From: Methylibium sp. Root1272
GTDB taxonomy: Bacteria; Pseudomonadota; Gammaproteobacteria; Burkholderiales; Burkholderiaceae_C
DNA length: 64,000 nucleotides
NCBI RefSeq assembly: GCF_001425905.1
Contig: NZ_LMDY01000016.1
Coordinates: 149,625-213,624 of the forward strand
Direction: 5' to 3'
Position 1 is the first letter of the stretch; each line of letters begins with the position of its first letter. A model generated the notes under the pieces. That model did not search any database and was not told the DNA's origin. It saw only the letters and a list, made by a program, of their open reading frames with translations. The position numbers and the translations under genes are program-made. Positions 8,714 to 17,943 of this stretch are shown here, piece after piece.

Positions 8714-9829
8714 TCAAAAGCCGAAGTCGGCTGCCATCTCGTCGATCAGTCCGCGCTGGAAGGCGGCGAAGCGGTCATTGGGCTGCTGGCCACCGGTGAA
8801 GTGGAGGAACGGGTCTTCGACGCCCAGGCGCTCGCCGACCAGCGTTTCCACCACCGCGTGGCCGCAGAACGGAACGCAGGCCTCCGAGTAACCGCCCTCG
8901 TGCACCACCACGAGCTTGCCGCCGCAGTGGCGATCGGCCAGCGCCATCGCCAGCTCCGAGAGGCGGCGGTAGGACTCGCTGTGCAGCAGCATGCGCGCCA
9001 GAGGATCGACGCCGTTGGCGTCGAAGCCGCTGGCCACGATGATGAGCTCGGGGCGGTAGCGGTCGATCGCCGGCGTCACGATGCGCTCCATCGCGTACAG
9101 GTAGGCGTCGTGTCCGCCACCCGGCAGCAGCGGCACGTTGACGTTGTAGCCGAGGCCGCGGCCCTGCCCGCGGTCCGGCGCGCCGCTGTAGCCGACCGGG
9201 AAGCAGCCTTCCTGGTGCAGCGAGACCGTCAGCACGTCGTCGCGTTCGTAGAAGATCGACTGCGTGCCGTTGCCGTGGTGCACGTCCCAGTCCAGCACCG
9301 CGATGCGCTTCACGCCGTGGCGTGCGCGCGCGGCCTCGATCGCGATCGGGATGTTGGCGAGCAGGCAGAAGCCCATCGGCATGTCCGCGAGGCAGTGGTG
9401 GCCCGGCGGGCGCGACATCGAGTAGGCGTTGCGGTGGTTCCCGGACAGCACCGAGTCGACCGCGTGCAGCGCGAGGCCGGCGGACTGCTTGGCGATCTCG
9501 TAGCTGCCCGGGCCGAAGGGCGCATAGAGGCCGATCTCGCCGCCGCCCTGGTCGGACAGCGCCTTGAAGCGCTCCAGGTAGGCCGGTGGATGGACCCGCT
9601 GCAGGTCTTCCTCGGTGGCCATCGGTGCGCTGCGCAGGTCGACCTTGTTCGCAAGGCCGGAGACCTGCATCAGCGACACCATGCGCCGCTTCGACTCGGG
9701 GGATTCGGCCAGTCCCGCGCCGGCCGGTGGCTGCACCCAGCCGCCCACCGGCGCGATCAGCGCGAAGCCGCCCGCGGTGCTGTGCCAGAGGCAACGCTCG
9801 TCATGGAAGAAGGCGGTCTGCAGGGTCAT
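8714..9829 (-). CDS. Histone deacetylase family protein (acetylpolyamine amidohydrolase-like)
   Basis: 371 residues covering one zinc-dependent deacetylase domain. Catalytic residues are visible: the His pair in RPPGHHC (144-145) and the metal site DWDVHHGNGT (Asp180, Asp182, His184). In bacteria this family removes acetyl groups from acetylated polyamines or similar N-acetyl amines. The frame continues upstream, but MTLQTAFFHDERCLWH at 9829 matches the usual family start and follows AAAGGATTC. It is transcribed divergently from the aromatic amine dehydrogenase operon with a 260-bp shared upstream region, suggesting co-regulation. Confidence 0.9.
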   Translation of the reverse strand: MTLQTAFFHDERCLWHSTAGGFALIAPVGGWVQPPAGAGLAESPESKRRMVSLMQVSGLANKVDLRSAPMATEEDLQRVHPPAYLERFKALSDQGGGEIGLYAPFGPGSYEIAKQSAGLALHAVDSVLSGNHRNAYSMSRPPGHHCLADMPMGFCLLANIPIAIEAARARHGVKRIAVLDWDVHHGNGTQSIFYERDDVLTVSLHQEGCFPVGYSGAPDRGQGRGLGYNVNVPLLPGGGHDAYLYAMERIVTPAIDRYRPELIIVASGFDANGVDPLARMLLHSESYRRLSELAMALADRHCGGKLVVVHEGGYSEACVPFCGHAVVETLVGERLGVEDPFLHFTGGQQPNDRFAAFQRGLIDEMAADFGF

Positions 9830-10089
9830 GAGCGGGAATCCTTTGCGTGGGGGCCTTGGATCGCGAGCGTTGCGGCGCGCGGGGCCGAAACCTGCATTCG
9901 ATCGACAACAGCGCCGTTGCCTCGGAGGGTTTTCCCGAGAAATCGGCTTCGGGTCAGTGTTCTTGCCGAAGCGTGATAGTTCAACGCCCCCGCGCACCGC
10001 AGACTGGCCGTCAATGCTCGACGATCGGTCGCGGTGTCGATGGGCGACGCCGGTGTGCCGAACGCGAGCGCGGATGGGGGAGGCCCAGG

Positions 10090-11295
10090 ATGCGGAGGAT
10101 TCACCGGCATGGCAGCGCGGCCGTGCGCGCGGCGGCCTGCGCGGCCCTGCTCGCGCTGGGGATCCAGGCGTCCGCGGCACCGGCTGCGAAGGCCCGCCCG
10201 CTGCCCGACGAACTGCCGGTCGAGACGCTGTCGACCGGACCGATCGCGGCATCGACCACGGAGCGCGTGTACGTGGCCGACGTTGCCGTCAGCCATATCT
10301 CGGACGGCCGCATCCGCGTCTTCGATGCGCGCCACGGCCGCTTCCTCGGCATGATCTCGACCGGCTACGTCGGCAACTTCACGCTCAGCGCGAACGCCGA
10401 CGAGCTGTACGTGGCCACCACCTACCTCAGCCGGGGCTCGCGCGGCGAGCGGGTCGACGTGCTGGAGGTGCACGACACCGAGAGCCTGGCGTTCAAGTAC
10501 GAGATCGCGCTGCCGGCCAAGCGGGCGCAGGCGCTGAACTACCGGGGCCTGGTGCGGGCCAGCGGCAACGGCCGCTTCGTGCTGGTGCAGAACGCCACGC
10601 CGGCGACGTCGATCACCGTGGTCGACCTGCAGCAGCGCAAGGTGGTGTCCGAGGTGCCGACCCCGGGCTGCTGGGGCATCCTGCCGGCGTCCGGCCACGG
10701 CAGCCGTTTCTCGATGCTGTGCGGCGACGGCAAGCTGGCGACGGTCACGCTCGACGACAACGGCCAGGTGAGCGACCGCCAGATCAGCGAGCCGGCCTTC
10801 GATGCCGACGCCGACCCCTGGTTCCACCACGCCGAGCAACTGGCCGACCGCTACTGGTTCGTGTCCTTCAAGGGCGTGCTGACCGAGGTGGACGTCGGTG
10901 GCGCGGTGGCCGTCGTCAAGTCCGCGAGGCCGCTGGTCGGCGACGCCGGGCAGCGCGCCGGCTGGCGGCCCGGTGGCTACCAGCCGTTTGCCATCGACCC
11001 GACCGGTCGCTGGCTGGTGGTGGCGATGCACGACAAGGGCGGCGAGGGCTCGCACAAGCGGCCGGCGCGACGGCTGTGGATGTTCGACATCGCCACCGGC
11101 ACGCGCGTGGCCACCGCCCCGGGACACGGCAGCGTGTCGCTGACCTTCTCGCGCAGCGGCCAGCGGCTGCAGGCGCTGGACGGCGAGAAGGGCGCCCTGC
11201 ACGTCTGGCGCTGGGGCGAGCGCGGCAAGCTGACACCGATCAGCACCGTGGCCCGGGCCGGCGAGGCGGCGATCCACCTCGAATCGCACGACTGA
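10090..11295 (+). CDS. aauB: Aromatic amine dehydrogenase heavy (alpha) chain
   Basis: 401 residues. A cleavable signal peptide covers about 1-30 (AAACAALLALGIQASA), after which the protein is a seven-bladed beta-propeller as in TTQ amine dehydrogenases: VYVADVAVSHISDGRIRVFDARHGRFLGMISTGYVGNF, TLSANADELYVATTYLSRGSRGERVDVL. In the periplasm it pairs with the TTQ light chain in an alpha2beta2 enzyme oxidising primary amines to aldehydes. GGGGGAGG precedes the ATG at 10090. It is the first gene of a tight five-gene operon. The light chain looks closer to aromatic than to methylamine dehydrogenase, hence aau rather than mau. Confidence 0.9.
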   Translation: MRRIHRHGSAAVRAAACAALLALGIQASAAPAAKARPLPDELPVETLSTGPIAASTTERVYVADVAVSHISDGRIRVFDARHGRFLGMISTGYVGNFTLSANADELYVATTYLSRGSRGERVDVLEVHDTESLAFKYEIALPAKRAQALNYRGLVRASGNGRFVLVQNATPATSITVVDLQQRKVVSEVPTPGCWGILPASGHGSRFSMLCGDGKLATVTLDDNGQVSDRQISEPAFDADADPWFHHAEQLADRYWFVSFKGVLTEVDVGGAVAVVKSARPLVGDAGQRAGWRPGGYQPFAIDPTGRWLVVAMHDKGGEGSHKRPARRLWMFDIATGTRVATAPGHGSVSLTFSRSGQRLQALDGEKGALHVWRWGERGKLTPISTVARAGEAAIHLESHD

Positions 11296-11312
11296 GCCAG
11301 GGCCGCTGCACC

Positions 11313-11873
11313 ATGCCGTTTCCACCGCCTTCCTTCGATCCGCTGCCGGTGTGGATCGCCGCGGCCGCGCTGGCCGCGCTGTTCGCGCATGCGGCCCTTG
11401 CCAAGTGGGCCGACCTCGCGCTGTTCGAGCAGCAGCTCTCGGCCTATGGGGTGCCGGCCAGCGGGCTGCCCGCGCTGACCCGGCTGTTGCCGCTGCTCGA
11501 ACTGCTGACGGCACTATTGCTGATGGCCGGTCCGTGGCGATCGCTCGGTGCGGGGTTTGCTGCCGCGCTGCTGCTGCTCTATGCGGGTGCGATGGGTTAC
11601 CACCGCTGGCGCGGACATGCACTCGATTGCGGTTGCGGCGGCGAGCCGCTGCCGGTGTCGTGGGCGCTGGTGCTGCGCAACCTCGGGCTGGCCGCGCTGG
11701 CGCTGTTCGCCGCCTCGGGCCTGAGCGCGCGGCCGATGGGCGGCGTCGACATGGCGGTGGTCGCCGCCGCCACGGCGCTGGCCGCCCTGCTGTATGCGGC
11801 GATGAATCAGTTGCTGCGCCACCGGGCCAGCAGGCACGGTCTTCGTTCTCTGTTCGGGAGCTCTTCTTCATGA
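11313..11873 (+). CDS. aauE: MauE-like membrane protein for amine dehydrogenase maturation
   Basis: 186 residues, mostly hydrophobic, with four to five predicted membrane helices (WIAAAALAALFAHAALAKW; LLPLLELLTALLLMAGPW; GFAAALLLLYAGAMGY; ALVLRNLGLAALALFAASGL). It carries the DCGCGG cysteine pair typical of MauE, which works with MauD in forming the many disulfides of the light chain. It starts 17 bp after aauB; its stop overlaps the aauD ATG (ATGA, 11870-11873), so the two are probably made together. Confidence 0.88.
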   Translation: MPFPPPSFDPLPVWIAAAALAALFAHAALAKWADLALFEQQLSAYGVPASGLPALTRLLPLLELLTALLLMAGPWRSLGAGFAAALLLLYAGAMGYHRWRGHALDCGCGGEPLPVSWALVLRNLGLAALALFAASGLSARPMGGVDMAVVAAATALAALLYAAMNQLLRHRASRHGLRSLFGSSSS

Positions 11874-12466
11874 ATGCATTGACGGTCTCCGTCGTCCTGT
11901 TGTGGGCTGCAGTGCTGGCGCTCGGCGTGATGCTCTGGGCGCTGTCGCGTCAGGTAGGCATCCTCTACGAGCGCGTGGCGCCGATGGGGGCGCTGGTCAC
12001 CGACGCCGGCCCGCCGGTCGGCGCGCCGTCGCCGAGCTTCGCGTTGACCAGCCTGCAATCCGAGCCGGTATCCATCGGCGGCGTCCAGGCCGGGCCGACG
12101 CTGCTGTTCTTCCTCTCACCGACCTGTCCGGTGTGCAAGAAGCTGATCCCGGTGCTCAAGGCGCTGCTGCGCGACGAAGGCCGCCGACTTCGCATCGTGC
12201 TGGCCAGCGACGGCGAGGCGCCGGCGCACCAGAGATTCGTGCGCGAGTACGGGCTGGACGCGCTGCCCTACGTGCTGTCGACCGAGCTGGGCATGAGCTA
12301 TCGCGTCTCGCGGCTGCCCTATGCGGTGCTGCTGGACGCGCAGGGCGTGGTGGCGGCGAAGGGCCTGGTCAACTCGCGCGAGCAGTTCGACAGCCTGCTC
12401 AACGCGCACGAGATGGGCACCCCGACGATCCAGCACTACCTGGGCGGCACGTCGGCGGCGGCCTGA
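11870..12466 (+). CDS. aauD: MauD-like thioredoxin-fold disulfide protein
   Basis: 198 residues. An N-terminal membrane anchor (about 3-25, LTVSVVLLWAAVLALGVMLW) is followed by a periplasmic thioredoxin-like domain with the redox motif CPVC (Cys86, Cys89) in FLSPTCPVCKKLIPVL and a cis-proline region SRLPYAVLLDAQG. In methylamine dehydrogenase systems MauD is needed to form or isomerise the six disulfides of the small subunit. It is coupled to the upstream MauE-like gene by a 4-bp overlap and followed after 50 bp by the light-chain gene. Confidence 0.9.
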   Translation: MNALTVSVVLLWAAVLALGVMLWALSRQVGILYERVAPMGALVTDAGPPVGAPSPSFALTSLQSEPVSIGGVQAGPTLLFFLSPTCPVCKKLIPVLKALLRDEGRRLRIVLASDGEAPAHQRFVREYGLDALPYVLSTELGMSYRVSRLPYAVLLDAQGVVAAKGLVNSREQFDSLLNAHEMGTPTIQHYLGGTSAAA

Positions 12467-12516
12467 GCTGCACGGCATTCCCGTCGTCGACCAGGCCCAT
12501 TCACGGAGGACGTTTC

Positions 12517-13071
12517 ATGCGCTGGCTCTTCAAGCTGATCGACCGGCACGCCGAGCGTGGCGTGCGCCAGATCGCGCACCGGCACGGGCGGCGCAGCCTG
12601 CTCGCGCGCCTGGGCGTGGCGCTGGTCGGCGGCGCCGTGCTGCCGATGCTGCCGTTCGACCGCAGCGGACAGTCGTCCGGGGCCGCCCACGCCGCGGAGC
12701 CCTCGCCACGCAAGGCCGCCAAGCCCGATCCGCGTGAGGATCCGCTGCAGTGCGAGTACTGGCGCTACTGTGCCTTCGACGGCTACCTGTGCACTTGCTG
12801 TGGCGGCTCACTGACGCAGTGCCCGCCCGGCACCGAGGCCTCCAAGGTCAGCTGGATCGGCACCTGCCTGAATCCGCAGGACGGCCGCCAGTACCTCGTG
12901 TCCTACAACGACTGCTGCGGCAAGGGCTCGTGCGGCGAATGCCTCTGCAACAACAACGAGCGCGAGCGCCCGGGCTACCGGCTCGGCGTGCACAACGACA
13001 TCAACTGGTGCATGGCCAACACCAGCCCGATGTTCCATTGCACGACGGCCATCATCGCGGGCGTGGCGTGA
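12517..13071 (+). CDS. aauA: Aromatic amine dehydrogenase light (beta) chain, TTQ subunit
   Basis: 184 residues. A long Tat-type signal (HGRRSLLARLGVALVGG, about 24-40) precedes a cysteine-dense mature part with 14 cysteines. The two tryptophans that form tryptophan tryptophylquinone are Trp113 (SWIGTC) and Trp164 (NWCMAN), 51 residues apart as in the Alcaligenes enzyme; the catalytic aspartate is Asp132 (SYNDCC) and Thr176 (FHCTT) is also kept. RERPGY and HNDINWCMAN point to aromatic rather than methylamine dehydrogenase. GGAGGA precedes the ATG. Export folded by Tat while cofactor and disulfides are completed in the periplasm is the family model. Confidence 0.94.
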   Translation: MRWLFKLIDRHAERGVRQIAHRHGRRSLLARLGVALVGGAVLPMLPFDRSGQSSGAAHAAEPSPRKAAKPDPREDPLQCEYWRYCAFDGYLCTCCGGSLTQCPPGTEASKVSWIGTCLNPQDGRQYLVSYNDCCGKGSCGECLCNNNERERPGYRLGVHNDINWCMANTSPMFHCTTAIIAGVA

Positions 13072-13553
13072 CGCGTGGGCGCACCCTGGCAGTGTCGGTG
13101 CTGCTGGCGTGCACCGGGCCCGCGCTGGACGCGCAGTCGCTGGGACGCCAGGCCGCACCCCGCGCGAAGGCCGAGTCGGTGGCCGTGACCACCAGTGTGC
13201 GCAGCCAGTACGTCGTGCATTGCGCCGGCTGTCATGGGCTCGATGGCGCCGGATCGCGCGTCGGCAACGTGCCCGACATGCGGAAACTGGGCCACTTCCT
13301 GCGGGTCCCGGGCGGACGGGAGTTCGTCATCCGGGTTCCCGGGGTGATGGGCTCGGGCCTGAGCGACCAGCAGGTGGCCGACGTGACCAACTGGGTGCTG
13401 ACCACGCTGGCGCCGGCCTCGTTGCCCGCGGACCACGTGCCCTACGATGCGGCCGAGGTGCAGCGCGCGCGCGCGGACCCGCTGGTGGACGTGGCGGCGG
13501 CGCGCGCCGGCCTGCTCGACGAGGCGCGCCGGCTCGCCGTGCCGCTCGACTGA
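13068..13553 (+). CDS. Monohaem c-type cytochrome of the amine dehydrogenase operon
   Basis: 161 residues with a signal peptide (about 1-23) and one haem site CAGCH (Cys52, Cys55, His56); Met94 in VPGVMGSGL is a plausible second iron ligand. It is a periplasmic electron carrier. The GTG start at 13068 overlaps the aauA stop (GTGA), so it is the last gene of the operon and probably takes electrons from the TTQ enzyme in place of amicyanin or azurin, for which no gene is present here. The Alcaligenes faecalis aau cluster is also followed by a small cytochrome c gene. Confidence 0.88.
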   Translation: MTRGRTLAVSVLLACTGPALDAQSLGRQAAPRAKAESVAVTTSVRSQYVVHCAGCHGLDGAGSRVGNVPDMRKLGHFLRVPGGREFVIRVPGVMGSGLSDQQVADVTNWVLTTLAPASLPADHVPYDAAEVQRARADPLVDVAAARAGLLDEARRLAVPLD

Positions 13554-13598
13554 GGCACACCGAGCACCGAGGCGACACCCCGTCGCGCACCGCCGTGC

Positions 13599-13604
13599 TA
13601 CAAG
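13599..13604 (+). promoter_or_regulatory. Candidate -10 element (TACAAG) for the AraC gene at 13610
   Basis: TACAAG ends 5 bases before the ATG at 13610, again leaving no room for a leader or ribosome site. It would allow transcription separate from the aau operon that ends at 13553. Confidence 0.3.
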
Positions 13605-13609
13605 ATCGC

Positions 13610-14584
13610 ATGGCTCTCGTGCTGGAACATCAATCGGCCGACGTCGACGACCAGGCGAAAGCCTTGGCGGGTTGGCAGCAGCGCTACGAGCAACTCGGTC
13701 GCGGGCGCTTCCAGGGCTCGGCGCGGCAGGTGGTGATGGCCGGTGGCACGGTGTTGCGCGAGTCCACCAACCGTCAGCTGCGCGAGCAGATCCGGCCGCC
13801 CTCCGACTGCCTGGTGCTGGCGATTCCGCTGTCCGTCGCGCCCGGATCGGTGTTTGCCGGCCGACCGCTGGACGCCGACGCGCTGATGATCATCTCGGGT
13901 CATGACGAGTACGACCTGGTGGCAGCGGGCGAACTCGACCTGCTGGCCTTGTCGGTCGATCGCCGGCGGCTGGACAGCATGCTGACGCCTCACGAGATCG
14001 AATGGCTGGCGCAGGCCGAACGCCAGCGCCGTTGGGCCCTGGCCGCCGACACGGCCGGTGCGGTCCGCGGCGAGCTGCTCGCCGTGTGCAAGGCCGCCGA
14101 ACGTGGCGCGCCCGGCGCGGTGATCGACCTCGAGAACGAGTCGGCGCTGATCGGCGCCACGCTCGCGCACATGGTGGCGCTGGCTATGTCCGGCGGGAGC
14201 GCCGAGCGCAGCGACGCCGGCATCCCGCGGCGCGCGGACTCTCGGTTGCGGGTGGTGAAGCGCGCGATCGAGTTCATCCGTGCGAACCTGCAGGAGGACA
14301 TCGGCATTCCCGAGATCTGCACGGCTGCCTGTGCCAGCCGCCGCAGCCTGCAGTACTGCTTCGAGGAGTTCCTGCACACGACGCCGCAGGCCTACCTGCG
14401 CGCGCTGCGCCTGAACGAGGCGCGGCGGCGCCTGAAACAGCAGGCAGATCAGCCCATCACGCTGCTGGCGTGCACGATGGGCTTCAGCAGCGCGAGCCAC
14501 TTCACGCGCCATTACAGGCTGATGTTCAACGAGCTGCCGTCACAGACGCAGCGGCTCGGCGGCGAGGGTACGACCAAGGACTGA
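13610..14584 (+). CDS. AraC family transcriptional regulator (EutR-like)
   Basis: 324 residues. The N-terminal region ([15 protein letters not shown]...LVLAIPLSV) resembles the sensor part of EutR/ethanolamine-type AraC regulators. The C-terminal double HTH reads [33 protein letters not shown] and [24 protein letters not shown]. It lies directly downstream of the amine dehydrogenase operon in the same direction, so it is the best candidate for its amine-responsive activator. An upstream-extended frame exists but the ATG at 13610 fits the domain start. Confidence 0.85.
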   Translation: MALVLEHQSADVDDQAKALAGWQQRYEQLGRGRFQGSARQVVMAGGTVLRESTNRQLREQIRPPSDCLVLAIPLSVAPGSVFAGRPLDADALMIISGHDEYDLVAAGELDLLALSVDRRRLDSMLTPHEIEWLAQAERQRRWALAADTAGAVRGELLAVCKAAERGAPGAVIDLENESALIGATLAHMVALAMSGGSAERSDAGIPRRADSRLRVVKRAIEFIRANLQEDIGIPEICTAACASRRSLQYCFEEFLHTTPQAYLRALRLNEARRRLKQQADQPITLLACTMGFSSASHFTRHYRLMFNELPSQTQRLGGEGTTKD

Positions 14585-14688
14585 GGTCGCGGGGGCCGGC
14601 GCGCCGCCGTCCTACAGCGGATCACGCAGGGTTCCGACGGCGATGCGCCGTGGTCCGGTCGATCATGGGTTCGTCTCAGGATGACCCC

Positions 14689-16053
14689 ATGACATTCAGC
14701 CACTCACTCCCTGCAAGCGACGTGCGGCCCTCGGCGGCGTCGATTCGATGGCCCGGCCTGGGCGTCGCGGTGCTGGTCGCGGCGCTGGCCGGATGCGGCG
14801 ATGTCGCAACGCTGCAGGTGTCGGACGGCACCGGGACCCGGCCCCAGTTGCCCGCGCCCCGCGAACCGCTGATCCCCACGGTCAACGTGGCGCCCGCCGT
14901 CGGCTGGCCGGCCGGCACCACGCCGCAGCCGGCGCCGGGCACCCAGGTGGCGGCCTTTGCCAGCGGGCTCGCGCATCCGCGCTGGCTGCTGGTCCTGCCC
15001 AACGGCGACGTGCTGGTGGCGGAGACCAACGCACCGCCGAAGCCCGAGGACGGCAAGGGGTTCAAGGGCTGGGTCATGGGCCTGATGATGAAACGCGCCG
15101 GCGCCGGCGTGCCCAGCGCGAACCGCATCACGTTGCTGCGCGATGCCGACGGTGACGGGGTCGCCGAATTCCGGTCGGTGCTGCTGGAGGGCCTGCAGTC
15201 GCCGTTCGGCATGGCCCTGATCGGCAACCGGCTCTACGTCGCCAACACCAATGCGGTGATGCGCTTTCCCTATGCCGCCGGCGACACGCGCATCACGGCG
15301 CCCGGCGAGTTGGTGGTCGACCTGCCCGGCGGTCCCATCAACCACCACTGGACCAAGAACCTGATCGCGAGCCCCGACGGCCGCAAGCTCTACGTCACCG
15401 TGGGCTCGAACAGCAACGTCGGCGAACGCGGCATGGCGGCCGAGGAAGGGCGAGCGGCCATCTGGGAAGTGAACGTCGCCGACGGTTCGCACCGCCTGTT
15501 CGCGTCGGGCCTGCGCAATCCGAACGGCCTGGCCTGGGCGCCTCGCAGCGACAGGCTCTGGACGGTGGTGAACGAGCGCGACGAACTCGGCAGCGATCTC
15601 GTGCCCGACTACCTGACCTCGGTGCGCGACGGGGGCTTCTACGGCTGGCCCTACAGCTACTACGGGCAGCATGTCGACCAGCGCGTGACGCCGTCTCGAC
15701 CCGATCTGGTAGCGCGGGCGATCGTCCCGGACTACGCGCTGGGCCCGCACACGGCCTCGCTGGGCCTGGCGTCGTCGGCGGGTACCCGGTTGCCCGGGCA
15801 GTTCTCCGAAGGCGTGTTCATCGGCCAGCACGGCTCGTGGAACCGCCGGCCGCCCAGCGGTTACCGGGTGATCTTCGTGCCGTTCTCGAGTGGCATGCCG
15901 TCCGGCGAGCCACTCGACGTGCTGACGGGATTCCTCAGTGAGGACGGCAAGGCCCGTGGCCGGCCGGTCGGGGTGGCGCTCGACAGGCAGGGCGCGCTGC
16001 TGGTGGCCGACGACGTCGGCAACGTCGTCTGGCGCGTGACGCCGCAGCGCTGA
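14689..16053 (+). CDS. PQQ-dependent sugar dehydrogenase-like lipoprotein (sorbosone dehydrogenase type)
   Basis: 454 residues. A lipoprotein signal ends at LAALAGC (Cys36), so the protein is probably membrane-anchored in the periplasm. The rest is a six-bladed propeller of the GSDH/L-sorbosone dehydrogenase family: [88 protein letters not shown] and a final [23 protein letters not shown]. These patterns include the histidine and asparagine positions used in PQQ binding. The natural sugar or alcohol substrate is unknown. The ATG at 14665 would add eight residues. Confidence 0.88.
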   Translation: MTFSHSLPASDVRPSAASIRWPGLGVAVLVAALAGCGDVATLQVSDGTGTRPQLPAPREPLIPTVNVAPAVGWPAGTTPQPAPGTQVAAFASGLAHPRWLLVLPNGDVLVAETNAPPKPEDGKGFKGWVMGLMMKRAGAGVPSANRITLLRDADGDGVAEFRSVLLEGLQSPFGMALIGNRLYVANTNAVMRFPYAAGDTRITAPGELVVDLPGGPINHHWTKNLIASPDGRKLYVTVGSNSNVGERGMAAEEGRAAIWEVNVADGSHRLFASGLRNPNGLAWAPRSDRLWTVVNERDELGSDLVPDYLTSVRDGGFYGWPYSYYGQHVDQRVTPSRPDLVARAIVPDYALGPHTASLGLASSAGTRLPGQFSEGVFIGQHGSWNRRPPSGYRVIFVPFSSGMPSGEPLDVLTGFLSEDGKARGRPVGVALDRQGALLVADDVGNVVWRVTPQR

Positions 16054-16083
16054 GTCCGGACCGTCGCATGGCGACGAGCGCCG

Positions 16084-17157
16084 TCAACGCGCCGTCGGCA
16101 GCGTGTGCTCGCGGAAGAAACGCAGCATCTCTTCGGTGGCATCGGGGCCCCGGGCGTCGGTGTACGACCCCCGGGCCGAGCCCCCGGACCAGGCGTGGCC
16201 CGCGCCGTGGATGGCCCAGTGCTCGGCGACGACGCGCCCGTCCTCGGCGCGGTAGCGGCGGCGCGTGTACTCGCGGCCGTTGTCACTGCGCGCGCGGGTG
16301 CTCTCGGGCGTGACGCCGCCGGCCCGCGCGGCGATCGCATGTTCACCGTTGGCGGGGTGCACGGTGGCGTCCGCATCGCCGTGGAACACGAGGGTCGGCA
16401 CCGCGGTGTTCTTCGGCGGGGCGTTTGCGCCGCTCTTCATCGCCGCAAGCGCGGATGGCAGGTCGGTCGCCGCGCCGGCCGGCAGGCCGGAGTGCACACC
16501 GACCGCGGCGAACAGGTCGGGGTAGGCGTCACCGAGGATCGCCGCCATCGCGCCGCCGGCCGACAGGCCGGCCACGTACACGCGTTGCGGATCGATGTCG
16601 TAGCGCGCCATCACGTCGCGCGTCATGGCGGCCAGCAGCGCGGGCTCGCCGCGACCGCGCTGCTGGTGGTTGTGCTTGAACCAGTTCCAGCAGCGCGACG
16701 CGTTGGCGCGCTGCGTCTGCGCGGGGTAGAGCACGAAGACGCCGTGCTCGCGGGCCGCGTCGTTCATGCCGGTGCCGGCCGCGAAATCGTCGGGGTTCTG
16801 CGTGCAGCCGTGCAGCATCACCACCAGCGGCAGCGCCTGCCCGTGCCAGACCGGCGGCACGAAGAGCTTGTACTCGTGCGCACCGTTCACGTCGGTATGG
16901 CTGCCGGCGATGAACTGACCGCCGGGCACGCTGGCCGGGGCCGACGCCGGCACCGGCTTCTGCATCGGTGGCTCGGGTTCGACCCGGCGCGCCTCGACAT
17001 CGATCACCACGCAGTCGTCTTCGGCCGCGGTCGGCGTCGCGGCGGGCGCCGCACCCTGGCCGAGCGCGGCGCGGATCGATGCGGTGGCGCGCCGCAATTC
17101 GCCGGCCCGCGTCAGGCGGGCGGCCTCGGTCATCAGGCGCTGGAAATCGGGGGGCAT
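16084..17157 (-). CDS. PHB depolymerase/feruloyl-type esterase
   Basis: 357 residues. The alpha/beta-hydrolase domain begins at about residue 80 (GAHEYKLFVPP...LPLVVMLHGCTQNPDDFAAGT), with nucleophile Ser199 in the lipase box AGLSAGGAM, aspartate in FHGDADATVHP and histidine in GAGHAWSGGS near the end. This is the esterase/PHB depolymerase family (intracellular or secreted PhaZ-like). There is no signal peptide; the N-terminal 80 residues are a helical, proline-rich extension. Polyhydroxybutyrate or ester side chains are likely substrates. It lies 31 bp downstream of the ribbon-helix-helix gene in the same direction. Confidence 0.88.
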   Translation of the reverse strand: MPPDFQRLMTEAARLTRAGELRRATASIRAALGQGAAPAATPTAAEDDCVVIDVEARRVEPEPPMQKPVPASAPASVPGGQFIAGSHTDVNGAHEYKLFVPPVWHGQALPLVVMLHGCTQNPDDFAAGTGMNDAAREHGVFVLYPAQTQRANASRCWNWFKHNHQQRGRGEPALLAAMTRDVMARYDIDPQRVYVAGLSAGGAMAAILGDAYPDLFAAVGVHSGLPAGAATDLPSALAAMKSGANAPPKNTAVPTLVFHGDADATVHPANGEHAIAARAGGVTPESTRARSDNGREYTRRRYRAEDGRVVAEHWAIHGAGHAWSGGSARGSYTDARGPDATEEMLRFFREHTLPTAR

Positions 17158-17188
17158 GGTTTTCCTCGGTAGCGATGGGTTCGCACGC

Positions 17189-17608
17189 TCAGCGGATGCG
17201 CTGGGCGAGCGCTGCCTTGACGGCCGGGCTGGCGTGCAGTGCCCCCAGCACCACCACCGACTCGACGGTGGCCAGCGCGAGCTCCGGCGTCACGTCGGCG
17301 GTGAACGATGCGAGACCGAGCACGCGGATCTGCAGCGTCTGGCCCGCCGCCTGCACGGCGCGCAGGTCGCTGGCGGTGAACTGCTGGATGCCCAGCACCA
17401 GAGTCTTGCGGGCCACGGCCTGCTTCAGCACATCGGCATGGCCGGCGAGCTGGTTGCGGACCGCCGTGCGGATCAGGTCCGTGCGGTTGGCATAGAAGCC
17501 GTCCTGGACGAGCAGGTCGATGTGACCGAGGTCCACGTAACCGAGGTTGATGGTGACCTTCTCGTCGAGCGGCTTGGTCGCGGTGGAAAGTTGGCGTCGT
17601 GCAGGCAT
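17189..17608 (-). CDS. Ribbon-helix-helix (CopG-like) regulator
   Basis: 139 residues. The N-terminal part (about 16-52: EKVTINLGYVDLGHIDLLVQDGFYANRTDLIRTAVRNQL) has the strand-helix-helix pattern of CopG/MetJ-type DNA-binding proteins. The C-terminal 80 residues are valine/alanine-rich and unrecognised. It starts 31 bp before the esterase gene and is probably co-transcribed, so it may autoregulate this pair. A TGGATGGTTTTTTGGCGATCC stretch lies just upstream of its start. Confidence 0.7.
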   Translation of the reverse strand: MPARRQLSTATKPLDEKVTINLGYVDLGHIDLLVQDGFYANRTDLIRTAVRNQLAGHADVLKQAVARKTLVLGIQQFTASDLRAVQAAGQTLQIRVLGLASFTADVTPELALATVESVVVLGALHASPAVKAALAQRIR

Positions 17609-17681
17609 GACGCCATCCTATCACCATCCACTTGGATGGTTTTTTGGCGATCCCAAAAACAGGAATCGCCTCCGGGCGCCT

Positions 17682-17933
17682 TCAACTGCCGACCGACTCC
17701 GCGCTCTCCTGGGCCGCACGGCGGCCTGCATCCATGGCGAAATGGAGCGCGGAGCGAGCATCCTTGAAACGGTGGCCACCGGCGAGGCGCTCGTCGCGGA
17801 ACACCGCCACCGGCTCGCCGGTCAGCTTGCGCACCTGCATCACGACGACGGCGGCCAGGTAGCCTCCGCCGGGAGCGTCGAGCGCCCCGCCGTAGATCCG
17901 GAAGTCGCCGCAGTCGCGCTCGTCGAAATGCAT
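17682..17933 (-). CDS. Hypothetical small protein
   Basis: 83 residues beginning MHFDERDCGDFRIYGGALDAPGG. No family recognised with confidence. The alternation GGYLAAVVVMQVR...EPVAVFRDERLAGGHRFKDARSALHFAMDAGRRA looks like a small alpha/beta domain with one terminal helix, as in short uncharacterised Burkholderiales proteins. It follows the CxxC protein gene with a 10-bp gap in the same direction. Longer frames upstream overlap that gene and were not used. Confidence 0.6.
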   Translation of the reverse strand: MHFDERDCGDFRIYGGALDAPGGGYLAAVVVMQVRKLTGEPVAVFRDERLAGGHRFKDARSALHFAMDAGRRAAQESAESVGS

Positions 17934-17943
17934 GCGCCGGGCC

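Noticed and set aside
10090-13071. Methylamine dehydrogenase (mau) assignment
   Set aside because: The light chain has the cysteine pattern and RERPGY/HNDxNWCMAN segments of aromatic amine dehydrogenase, and a cytochrome c gene takes the place of amicyanin, so aau is preferred; substrate tests would settle it.
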